The notes beneath the pieces were generated by a model. It had not been told where the DNA came from. It did not search any database and saw only the letters and a program-made list of their open reading frames with translations. A program made the position numbers and the translations under genes. A stretch of 64,000 nucleotides of DNA from BRH-c25 sp035627615 (GTDB lineage Bacteria; Bacillota; Clostridia; Lutisporales; Lutisporaceae), in assembly GCA_035627615.1 (NCBI GenBank), contig DASPLL010000008.1:1-64000 (forward strand). Direction: 5' to 3'. Shown here piece after piece: positions 26,852 through 33,780 of this stretch (positions within the stretch are counted from its first letter, which is position 1; every line of letters starts with the position of its first letter).

Positions 26852-27655
26852 CTACTGGTAGTTTTCTTCCAGGTATAAAACCCACTTTTTATGCAGTTCT
26901 TCTTCTGTAATCCCATATACCTTTTCAATATCGGGGTTCTTAATCATTTCAACCAGCTTGTCATAGTCATAGGTTTTAACCAAAAACTCAACTATTGTTA
27001 TCGAATACTGATAACCGTGTCTTTCTGCAAAGTTCTTCTGATCCAGCTCTGTAAAGCTAGGAACGTGCTTGTACTTTACTTCTCCGCTGATTGCCTCTTT
27101 TATCTGCTCAATATTCTGAGCTTCGTAGGAAGCGATACCTTCATTCAACCACATGGGTAAATCTCCCTTGTTGTGCCCTCTGATTATTATATGGGTGAAT
27201 TCGTGGACAACAGCTTTCATCAACGATTCATAGCTATGGGCTGGTCCAGGGTTTTTCGGAGAAACCATCTGCACCTTTCCGTTACCGGCATAACCAACTG
27301 CCCAATCAGGTGAATCAGGATATCCCATGCGGGTATGAAAGGTATCTACATCAGGATATACCTCTACATCAATCTTTTCTTGAGGGACATACTGCAGCCG
27401 TGATGTTATCAGGTCAAACTTCTCTTCAAGCTCTTTACCCAGATCAGCCAGAACATCTGCATCATTGTCATAGCTGTAATATTTGAAATGTGCTGTATCC
27501 ATCCTGTAATTCAGAGGGTCATCCACAGCAGGCTGTTCTTCTGCAGGTTTTTCATCAATCTGACCGGCAGCCTCTTGGGTGCAACCGGTAAAAACCAATG
27601 TTATACAAAATAGGAGCAGAAATAAGTAATATGTTTTTCTTCTTGAGTCACTCAT
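26852..27655 (-). CDS. Lipoprotein with gluzincin (MA-type) peptidase domain
   Basis: Secreted lipoprotein of 267 aa. Lipobox FTGC gives lipidated C25, followed by an acidic/Pro linker. The mature part contains HEFTH (zinc-binding HExxH type), then about 25 residues on the helix with WLNEGIASYE, whose Glu is the third ligand, as in peptidase MA-like/DUF2268-like gluzincins. It presumably cleaves proteins or peptides outside the membrane; the substrate is unknown. The start was moved to 27655 because TGGAGGTTC precedes that ATG; the ATG at 27667 overlaps the RBS. Expressed as a single gene with its own terminator. Confidence 0.85.
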   Translation of the reverse strand: MSDSRRKTYYLFLLLFCITLVFTGCTQEAAGQIDEKPAEEQPAVDDPLNYRMDTAHFKYYSYDNDADVLADLGKELEEKFDLITSRLQYVPQEKIDVEVYPDVDTFHTRMGYPDSPDWAVGYAGNGKVQMVSPKNPGPAHSYESLMKAVVHEFTHIIIRGHNKGDLPMWLNEGIASYEAQNIEQIKEAISGEVKYKHVPSFTELDQKNFAERHGYQYSITIVEFLVKTYDYDKLVEMIKNPDIEKVYGITEEELHKKWVLYLEENYQ

Positions 27656-27912
27656 ATGAACCTCCATTATAATTTTGCTGCTAGACTGATAAATTCTATA
27701 TTCTGACAGGAATTTATTAGTCTAAATTATCCTTATATATGTTTCTACATAAGTAAAAATATTCCTTCATTCATACGAAAAAAGCTGTTTATTAATTACT
27801 CATTTAGTATAATATTACAGATACGGAATTATCTTTTTAAACTCAACATGATAAACAATATACTCAATAAATGCGAATAAACTTGATAAAATTCAAAAGA
27901 TATGAGAATGTT

Positions 27913-27948
27913 AAAGGAGGCGTTATTATATGTGAAGGGGGTAATATA
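27913..27948 (+). promoter_or_regulatory. Double RBS with start-stop codon before the DUF1653 gene
   Basis: A perfect AAAGGAGG (27913-27920) is followed nine bases later by ATGTGA (27930-27935), a start codon directly followed by a stop. A second RBS, GAAGGGGG (27934-27941), then serves the real ATG at 27949. Such minimal start-stop ORFs can load or stall ribosomes just upstream of a gene. Confidence 0.5.
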
Positions 27949-28170
27949 ATGAGCACTCGAGAGATAAAAATAGGCACAAAATACAGGCACTTCAAGGGGA
28001 ACGAGTACCTGGTGCTGCATGTGGCAAAACACTCGGAGACCCTGGAGGAATATGTGGTCTACCAGGCCTTATATGGTGAAAGGGGTATATGGATAAGACC
28101 CCTGGAGATGTTTTTAAGCATTAAAGAAGTGGAAGGGAAGCAGGTCTTAAGGTTCGAGGAGATATTATGA
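27949..28170 (+). CDS. DUF1653 domain protein
   Basis: Small protein of 73 aa matching the DUF1653 pattern: KIGTKYRHFKGNEYLVL, then YVVYQALYG and WIRPLEMF. Function is unknown; the fold is a small beta-barrel-like domain often found alone. The ATG at 27949 has GAAGGGGG at the right distance. Its last six bases overlap the end of the convergent uvsE gene. Confidence 0.85.
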   Translation: MSTREIKIGTKYRHFKGNEYLVLHVAKHSETLEEYVVYQALYGERGIWIRPLEMFLSIKEVEGKQVLRFEEIL

Positions 28171-29067
28171 TTCAGATTGCTGAGCAGCAGCCTTCTTCAT
28201 GATCTCCAGTACGGCAAGGTCCTTTTCCTTACATTCCATCATTATGTCAAAACCATCCTTTATAAGTTCTACAGCCCGTTTATAATCTTCAAAATCTATG
28301 AAATCCGCATGGTGCCTGTCGGTGGGACAGCTTCTGCCGCTGCTGAGATGCACCTTCGGCCTCCGGCCTTTCCAGGTGTTCATGATTCTTTCCATCAGCT
28401 GGGGCAAATTGTCTGTCTCATGGTTGCAGTTATGATGGTGTATGTCCAGCACCATGGGTATGCCAAGCCTCTCGCATAGTGAAAGCACATCTTCGGCATT
28501 GAATATCTTGTCATCATTTTCAATGACAATTTTTTCTCTGATATTCTCGTCCAATGAGTTGAAATTTATGATAAACCTTTCTATGGCTTTTTCCTTGCCG
28601 CCTGTGCCGCTGCCAACATGAATGACAAGTATTCTGTTTCCTACAAGATTGGAAAGCCTGTTATGGTGCTCCAGGATAACTATGCTTGCTTTTACTACTT
28701 CAGACTTAAATGAGTTAAGCACACAGAACTGATCGGGATGCATGCTTATTCTTATTCTTCCCTCAACGACTATTTCTCTTATCTTCGTACACATGCTCAG
28801 AATATCAGGATCCTCCCACCACTGCCAATCAGGAATATAGCTGGCAAGAGGTATAAGATCGGAGCTCAGACGATAAAGCTGTATACCCTTTTCAATGCAC
28901 CAGAGTATGATTTTATACACATTATAAAGATTATCTACAGATATGGAACGAAGCCTCCTTATCCGCTCATCAGGCTCCAGACCCTCATAGGTTTTCGCAC
29001 TCATTGTTTTGAACCTGCCGTTCTCTTTCAAGCTCTTGGAGATGCACGCAAAGCCCATTCCCAACAT
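28165..29067 (-). CDS. uvsE: UV damage endonuclease UvsE/UVDE
   Basis: TIM-barrel nuclease of 300 aa that nicks DNA 5' to UV photoproducts (cyclobutane dimers, 6-4 products), an alternative to UvrABC common in spore formers. It has the family start MLGMGFACISKSLK, the block LYRLSSDLIPLASY, and metal-site segments SMHPDQFCVLNS, LVIHVGSG, IENDD and VLDIHHHNCNH. RBS AGAAGGATGG is well placed. A 20-bp palindrome sits directly upstream of that RBS and a related copy precedes the divergent small gene at 29323, suggesting shared control. Confidence 0.92.
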   Translation of the reverse strand: MLGMGFACISKSLKENGRFKTMSAKTYEGLEPDERIRRLRSISVDNLYNVYKIILWCIEKGIQLYRLSSDLIPLASYIPDWQWWEDPDILSMCTKIREIVVEGRIRISMHPDQFCVLNSFKSEVVKASIVILEHHNRLSNLVGNRILVIHVGSGTGGKEKAIERFIINFNSLDENIREKIVIENDDKIFNAEDVLSLCERLGIPMVLDIHHHNCNHETDNLPQLMERIMNTWKGRRPKVHLSSGRSCPTDRHHADFIDFEDYKRAVELIKDGFDIMMECKEKDLAVLEIMKKAAAQQSES

Positions 29068-29081
29068 ATTACCATCCTTCT

Positions 29082-29101
29082 AAATATTTCGCGAAATATT
29101 T
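29082..29101. promoter_or_regulatory. 20-bp palindrome upstream of the uvsE RBS
   Basis: AAATATTTCGCGAAATATTT is a perfect palindrome located 15-34 bases before the uvsE start, immediately 5' to its RBS on the minus strand. A second, half-conserved copy (TTTCGCGAAATATTT) follows at 29103-29117. It is either a repressor operator or an RNA hairpin next to the RBS. It does not match the LexA box of Gram-positives (GAAC-N4-GTTC). Confidence 0.65.
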
Positions 29102-29289
29102 TTTTCGCGAAATATTTATGTGTATTTTTGCACAAATAATATTATTTGAAGAAGTTTCATTTATGATACATATCTGTAGGTGATATATCCGGTGTAAAAC
29201 AGACATTAAATATTTATAAGTATATAAAAGGCATCCCGGTTAAAAATACTATTAAACTATTTTTGTCCTTTTCAGGATAACAATCAAGG

Positions 29290-29309
29290 AAATATTTCGC
29301 AAAATATAT
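29290..29309. promoter_or_regulatory. Degenerate copy of the uvsE palindrome before a small gene
   Basis: AAATATTTCGCAAAATATAT matches 18 of 20 positions of the palindrome at 29082 and ends directly before GGAGGTG of the 72-aa gene. The gap 29118-29289 between the copies shows no other feature I can support. Confidence 0.6.
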
Positions 29310-29322
29310 AGGAGGTGTTATA

Positions 29323-29541
29323 ATGGAAAATGGAGCATATGAGAAGATTGTCACCGGTAAAAGCCTGAACAATATATTCGGGAAAAATGAAAAGCTGAAT
29401 ATTGTGGAAAGCTATCTAATACATGTTGAGACAGTAGACGGCGCCGAGAACAACTTCATTGAAGGTGCCAAGAATGGGCGCAGAGAGGTTGAAGGCTTAT
29501 ATGTATCTAAAGAGAACATGACAAGCCTTAAGATGGTATAG
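29323..29541 (+). CDS. Unknown small protein (72 aa)
   Basis: A 72-aa, mainly hydrophilic protein (MENGAYEKIVTGKSLNNIFG...) with no signal peptide, membrane segment or cysteine. The RBS GGAGGTG is six bases before the ATG, so translation is likely. I do not recognise the family. It runs divergently from uvsE and shares a related palindrome, and is followed 28 bases later by a small cysteine protein that often sits near DNA-repair genes. A role linked to uvsE is inference only. Confidence 0.7.
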   Translation: MENGAYEKIVTGKSLNNIFGKNEKLNIVESYLIHVETVDGAENNFIEGAKNGRREVEGLYVSKENMTSLKMV

Positions 29542-29569
29542 TAACATTAATAATGAAAGGAGGCGCCGC

Positions 29570-29764
29570 TTGCATGGGGTAAATGAAAAAGTCAACTGTA
29601 TCACCTGCATTCATTACTATGTGACCTGGGATCCGGACTTTCCCAGAGGCTGCAGGCTTTATGAATTCAAAACCCGCAGGCTGCCCTCCCAGCTTGTCCT
29701 CGAATCGACGGGAGAGTGCTGTAAAAACTATGGGGAGAAGAAAAAAAGAAATGCCAATGCATAA
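29570..29764 (+). CDS. Small four-cysteine conserved protein
   Basis: Protein of 64 aa with the pattern CITCIHYYVTWDPDFPRGC, then FKTRRLPS and a final cysteine pair region TGECCKNYG. From memory, proteins of this type are widespread small metal-binding-looking proteins that databases sometimes label as uracil-DNA glycosylase from genomic context. The cysteines (CxxC...C...CC) suggest zinc or Fe-S binding. The start is TTG, six bases after a perfect AAAGGAGG; the in-frame candidates downstream have no RBS. Its function is not established. Confidence 0.75.
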   Translation: MHGVNEKVNCITCIHYYVTWDPDFPRGCRLYEFKTRRLPSQLVLESTGECCKNYGEKKKRNANA

Positions 29765-29787
29765 AAACTGATATTATGGAAATAATA

Positions 29788-29809
29788 CCCTCCAGAACAG
29801 TATGGAGGG
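29788..29809 (+). promoter_or_regulatory. Hairpin covering the bofC-like RBS
   Basis: CCCTCC (29788-29793) can pair with the RBS GGAGGG (29804-29809) of the next gene across a 10-base loop, which would hide the RBS. Confidence 0.45.
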
Positions 29810-29815
29810 AAAATT

Positions 29816-30466
29816 ATGTTTGAAGATAGAAGTATCAGACGCAAAAGAAGATATTTACTGGCCTTGGTCTTTCTTTTGCTGGCTTCTGCAGCCTTTGGAG
29901 TCGGATATTTTTTTAATGCCGGTACCCCTGAGGCATTGGATGATCCGGCGAATATGAATCTTCAGATACCTGACAGCTTGATAAATCCGACAACCGTAAA
30001 GGAACAAATTGAGCAGGTAAATGCAGATAGTACCGCTGATGAAGCTGCAAATATGCCGGACAAAGATATAATGACCCCTAACACACAGATAATTTTCAAA
30101 ACATATTACAATTCCTGCAGACATACATCAGAGAAAGCTGTTCAGGCTTCCAAGGATGAGATCAATATGAGTGAGCAGCAGCTGAAGGACAAGTATACCG
30201 GCTGGGAGATCACTGCGTTTTCGCCACCTATAGTAGAAATGAGCAGAACTGTGGATGCATATTGTACCAATCACTATATTATCGGGGTGGATGACGGATA
30301 TATCGCCATATATGTATATGATGAGGACGGGAATAAGGTTTTGCAGGAAAAAACCGACATATCCCTGGCGACCCTCACTCCGGAGGATCAACAGGCACTG
30401 CAGGGAGGAATTGTAGTGGATACAGCGGATCAGAAGGAGCAGACTCTTGAAGGCTTCAGTGATTAA
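29816..30466 (+). CDS. bofC: BofC C-terminal domain-like protein
   Basis: Protein of 216 aa with one N-terminal membrane anchor (about residues 12-32), a low-complexity linker, and a C-terminal domain resembling BofC (HYIIGVDDGYIAIYVYDEDGNKVLQEKTDI, residues about 150-185, shown here in two family blocks). B. subtilis BofC is made in the forespore and restrains SpoIVB signalling to the pro-sigmaK protease. Placement just before ruvC-ruvA-ruvB supports the call, since bofC is next to ruvAB in Bacillus. The RBS may be sequestered in a hairpin. The stop codon lies at the left tip of a large foldback element. Confidence 0.7.
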   Translation: MFEDRSIRRKRRYLLALVFLLLASAAFGVGYFFNAGTPEALDDPANMNLQIPDSLINPTTVKEQIEQVNADSTADEAANMPDKDIMTPNTQIIFKTYYNSCRHTSEKAVQASKDEINMSEQQLKDKYTGWEITAFSPPIVEMSRTVDAYCTNHYIIGVDDGYIAIYVYDEDGNKVLQEKTDISLATLTPEDQQALQGGIVVDTADQKEQTLEGFSD

Positions 30467-30787
30467 AAATTGATGCCAAACCACCTAAGCAAGAATATTC
30501 ATAAACACTTGTATATAGGCAATAGATTTGTATATCGACTCACACAATACAAGCCTTTGGACAGAATAAGAGCTTGATACGCAGCAAACCCCTAACGCAC
30601 ATAAACCCAACCTCCTGTTGGTATGTGCCGGATTTACATCACGTAAATCCTACGGGTTTTGCTGTGTATCTTCGCTTTATTCTGTTAGCCAAAGGCTTGT
30701 AAGTGTTCGCTGATATACAAATCTATTGCTTATTCCACATGCATTCCTACTATTTTGCATATAAAGTGGTTTGCTATCAACTTTTAA
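30463..30787. repeat. 325-bp multi-branched foldback element
   Basis: It fills the 400-base gap between bofC and ruvC. Paired segments from outside in: 30463-30484 with 30766-30787 (19 of 22), 30519-30536 with 30712-30729 (18 of 18), 30548-30560 with 30689-30701 (13 of 13), 30561-30569 with 30677-30685 (9 of 9) and 30581-30591 with 30654-30664 with a bulge. The tip splits into two hairpins, 30597-30628 and 30630-30650. It has no ORF. It could be a MITE-like element or a structured RNA. Confidence 0.8.
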
Positions 30788-30866
30788 GAGGCTAAATACT
30801 GCTTTATTTTTTTGGTAAAAAAGGTTATAGTATAAATTAGCGAATATATGTTTGGGTGGTGAACCA

Positions 30867-31361
30867 TTGTTGTTAATATTAGGAATTGACCCGGGTATAG
30901 CAATACTGGGCTATGGACTTGTAAGATATGAAGCAAACAAATTCACAGTTGTAGATTATGGAGCGATCACCACAGATGCAGGAACTCCGATGTCAAGGAG
31001 GCTTACCCTGATATACAACGAGCTGACGGAGATCATAGAAAAGTACAGACCCGATGCTTTTGCGGTAGAGGAGCTGTTTTTCAACAAGAACATCAAGACA
31101 GCTCTGACAGTTGGACATGCCAGGGGAGTGGCGGTTTTGGCGGGATCAAAATCCGGAGTTCAGGTTTATGAATATACTCCACTGCAGGTCAAACAGGCTG
31201 TGGTGGGGTATGGAAGAGCCGAGAAGAACCAGATACAGCAGATGGTGAAAATACTTCTGAATCTCAGGGAGATTCCAAAGCCTGATGATGTTGCTGATGC
31301 ATTGGCTGTTGCCATTTGCCACGGCAATTCATCCAATTTTGCAGAACAATTCAAATTTTAG
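30867..31361 (+). CDS. ruvC: Crossover junction endodeoxyribonuclease RuvC
   Basis: Holliday-junction resolvase of 164 aa acting with the RuvAB branch-migration complex. The RNase-H-like acidic residues are visible: Asp in ILGIDPG at the N-terminus, Glu in AVEELFF, and the C-terminal DVADALAVAICH. I place the start at TTG 30867 (or 30870), five to eight bases after GGGTGGTG, because RuvC normally begins right at the ILGIDPG strand. An upstream TTG at 30852 lacks an RBS. Confidence 0.93.
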   Translation: MLLILGIDPGIAILGYGLVRYEANKFTVVDYGAITTDAGTPMSRRLTLIYNELTEIIEKYRPDAFAVEELFFNKNIKTALTVGHARGVAVLAGSKSGVQVYEYTPLQVKQAVVGYGRAEKNQIQQMVKILLNLREIPKPDDVADALAVAICHGNSSNFAEQFKF

Positions 31362-31373
31362 GGGTGAAGAAAT

Positions 31374-31958
31374 ATGTATGAATACTTAAATGGAAGAGTG
31401 GACTACATAAGCGAGGATTATGCGGTAATAGATATCTCAGGACTGGGGTACAGGGTTTTCACCTCTCAGAATACAATCAGAAATTTAAAAGTTGGTGAAA
31501 CTGCGAAGCTTTTCACCCATTTGATCGTCAAAGAGGATGATCTTGTTTTATATGGGTTTTCTACCAGGGATGAGCTTAGCATGTTCAAGCTGCTGCTGTC
31601 TGTCTCCGGAGTGGGGCCTAAAGCAGGAGCCTCACTGCTCAACCAGTACAAAGCATCCGAAATAGCAGCCGCCATAATCAGCAAGGATATAGCGAAGCTT
31701 ACAAAGGCACAGGGTATAGGAAAGAAGATAGCAGAAAGAATAATACTCGAGCTTAAAGACAAGATAGATACTGAAAGTGCGATTGGCGGAATGGATACTG
31801 TAAATGGCGGGGATGATATATCTCAGGTAATTGAAGCTTTGGTCTCATTAGGGTATAATTATTCTATAGCTTCGGCTGCCGTAATCAGGTTGAAGGATAC
31901 AAAGAAACCTATCGATGCTTTAATCAAGGATGCGTTGAAACAACTTGCGACTATGTAA
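31374..31958 (+). CDS. ruvA: Holliday junction DNA helicase subunit RuvA
   Basis: Protein of 194 aa that recognises the four-way junction as a tetramer and loads RuvB. It has the N-terminal OB fold, two helix-hairpin-helix motifs (SGVGPKAGASLL and AQGIGKKIAERIILEL) and the small C-terminal RuvB-binding domain. It follows ruvC by 12 bases and precedes ruvB by 21. Confidence 0.95.
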   Translation: MYEYLNGRVDYISEDYAVIDISGLGYRVFTSQNTIRNLKVGETAKLFTHLIVKEDDLVLYGFSTRDELSMFKLLLSVSGVGPKAGASLLNQYKASEIAAAIISKDIAKLTKAQGIGKKIAERIILELKDKIDTESAIGGMDTVNGGDDISQVIEALVSLGYNYSIASAAVIRLKDTKKPIDALIKDALKQLATM

Positions 31959-31979
31959 ATATGGAAATGAGGGGACACA

Positions 31980-32975
31980 ATGGAAGATAGATTGATAACA
32001 CCCAAAATAATTGACGAGGATATTGAGGTTGATACCAGTCTGAGGCCGAAATCCTTCGAGGATTACATAGGACAGTCCGTTGTAAAAGAGAAGATCAGTA
32101 TTTTTATTCAGGCTGCCGTAAAAAGAAAAGAGACTCTTGATCATGTCCTGCTTTACGGACCTCCGGGGTTGGGCAAGACATCTTTAGCCAATATAATTTC
32201 AAATGAACTGGGAGTAAGTATGAGAATAACCTCGGGTCCTGCAATAGAAAAGCCGGGAGACCTTGCGGCAATACTTACCAATCTTAACAACAATGATGTA
32301 CTGTTTATTGATGAGATACACAGGCTGAACAGGAGTGTGGAAGAAATCCTTTATCCTGCCATGGAGGACTATGCATTGGATATCATAATAGGAAAAGGTC
32401 CAAGTGCGCGGTCTATAAGGCTTGACCTTCCCAAATTCACAATGATTGGTGCAACGACCAGGGCAGGGATGCTGACTTCTCCGCTGAGGGACAGGTTTGG
32501 TGTTATATGCAGGCTGAATTATTATACAAATGATGAGCTTTATCAGATAATCAAAAGGTCTGCCAGGATATTGAAGATAGAAGTGGATGAGGCTGGTGCC
32601 TTTGAGATAGCAAGAAGGTCAAGAGGGACACCGAGGGTTGCCAACAGACTGCTAAAGAGGGTAAGGGATTTTGCACAGGTAAAGGCACGGGGAATCATCG
32701 ACAGGGATACGGCCGACAAGGCGCTGAAGCTTCTGGAGATAGATGACATGGGCCTTGATGATATTGACAAGAAGATGCTCCTTACAGTCATAAACAAGTT
32801 TGATGGGGGACCGGTGGGCCTGGATACCCTTGCGGCATCCATTGGAGAAGACAGCGGTACCATAGAGGATGTCTACGAGCCATATCTGCTTCAGATCGGC
32901 TTCATAAACAGGACACCGAGGGGAAGGATCGCAACTAAATCCGCTTACAGGCATTTTGGAATCAATATCGATTAA
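31980..32975 (+). CDS. ruvB: Holliday junction DNA helicase RuvB
   Basis: AAA+ motor of 331 aa that drives branch migration. Walker A GPPGLGKTS near residue 60, Walker B VLFIDEIHRL, sensor 1 GATTRAGML and the C-terminal winged helix (PRGRIATKSAYRHFG) are all present. It is in the usual ruvC-ruvA-ruvB order, with queH following. Confidence 0.96.
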   Translation: MEDRLITPKIIDEDIEVDTSLRPKSFEDYIGQSVVKEKISIFIQAAVKRKETLDHVLLYGPPGLGKTSLANIISNELGVSMRITSGPAIEKPGDLAAILTNLNNNDVLFIDEIHRLNRSVEEILYPAMEDYALDIIIGKGPSARSIRLDLPKFTMIGATTRAGMLTSPLRDRFGVICRLNYYTNDELYQIIKRSARILKIEVDEAGAFEIARRSRGTPRVANRLLKRVRDFAQVKARGIIDRDTADKALKLLEIDDMGLDDIDKKMLLTVINKFDGGPVGLDTLAASIGEDSGTIEDVYEPYLLQIGFINRTPRGRIATKSAYRHFGINID

Positions 32976-32990
32976 TCAGGGGTGAGACAA

Positions 32991-33536
32991 TTGAAACTGC
33001 TGCTGCATATGTGCTGCGGCCCATGTGCTGTTTATCCTTATCAGGTTCTGAGCCAGGAACATGATATAACGGGGTTGTTCTATAATCCCAATATACATCC
33101 TTATACCGAATATAAGAAAAGAATGGATACAGCACAGGAGTTTGCAGACAGGTCAGGCTATAAGCTGATTACAATAGATGAATACAATCTGGATGAGTTT
33201 CTCAGGAATGCCGCCTTCCGTGAAGGGCAGCGATGCATGATGTGTTATGCAGACCGGCTTTCCAGGGCTGCTTCTGTTGCAAAAAAGGGGAACTTTGATG
33301 CTTTTACTACCACTCTGCTTGTGAGTCCCTTTCAAAAGCACGACCTTATAAGGAAGCTCGGCGAGGAAGCAGGGAGTAAATATGGGGTAGAATTCTTGTA
33401 TAAGGATTTCCGTGAAGGCTTCAAAGAGGGTGTGGAAAAATCAAAACAGATGGAGCTTTACAGGCAGCCTTATTGCGGCTGTATATACAGTGAGAGGGAC
33501 AGGTATCTGGCAAAGAGAAAGGACGGCAGCAGATGA
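32991..33536 (+). CDS. queH: Epoxyqueuosine reductase QueH
   Basis: Protein of 181 aa of the QueH (DUF208) family, which reduces epoxyqueuosine to queuosine in tRNA. Cysteines for metal/Fe-S binding are in HMCCGPCAVYP, CMMCYADRL and PYCGCIYSERDR. It is the non-homologous alternative to QueG. The start is TTG at 32991 with AGGGGTGAG just before; the GTG at 32982 lies inside the RBS. With queA and tgt nearby, the window carries the final steps of queuosine synthesis. Its stop overlaps the next start by four bases. Confidence 0.92.
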   Translation: MKLLLHMCCGPCAVYPYQVLSQEHDITGLFYNPNIHPYTEYKKRMDTAQEFADRSGYKLITIDEYNLDEFLRNAAFREGQRCMMCYADRLSRAASVAKKGNFDAFTTTLLVSPFQKHDLIRKLGEEAGSKYGVEFLYKDFREGFKEGVEKSKQMELYRQPYCGCIYSERDRYLAKRKDGSR

Positions 33537-33748
33537 ATATCCAGTATATAGCTAAAGTGCTTATAGTACTTGGAATTGGCATAACTGTCTTCGGAGTGCT
33601 GCTTTATTTTGGAGAAAAATTAGGTTTGGGTAGGCTTCCCGGGGATATTTATATAAAAAGAGGCGGCTTCACTTTTTATTTTCCGGTGGTTACGAGCATT
33701 CTGGCAAGTATAATATTGACAATTCTATTTGCACTATTCAGGAAATAA
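33533..33748 (+). CDS. DUF2905 membrane protein
   Basis: Protein of 71 aa with two membrane segments (about 5-26 and 45-68) separated by the conserved loop LGRLPGDIYIKRGGFTFYFP that defines DUF2905. Function is unknown. It is translationally coupled to queH (ATGA overlap) and often accompanies ruv/queA genes in Clostridia. Confidence 0.85.
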   Translation: MNIQYIAKVLIVLGIGITVFGVLLYFGEKLGLGRLPGDIYIKRGGFTFYFPVVTSILASIILTILFALFRK

Positions 33749-33780
33749 TCACGGCAATATACTTAAGGAGGATTTCGCTT

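Noticed and set aside
29068..29322. LexA/SOS box at uvsE
   Set aside because: No GAAC-N4-GTTC or related match; the palindromes there have a CGCG centre instead.
30463..30787. Insertion sequence or transposase remnant in the bofC-ruvC gap
   Set aside because: No reading frame in any direction resembles a transposase; only the foldback structure is supported.
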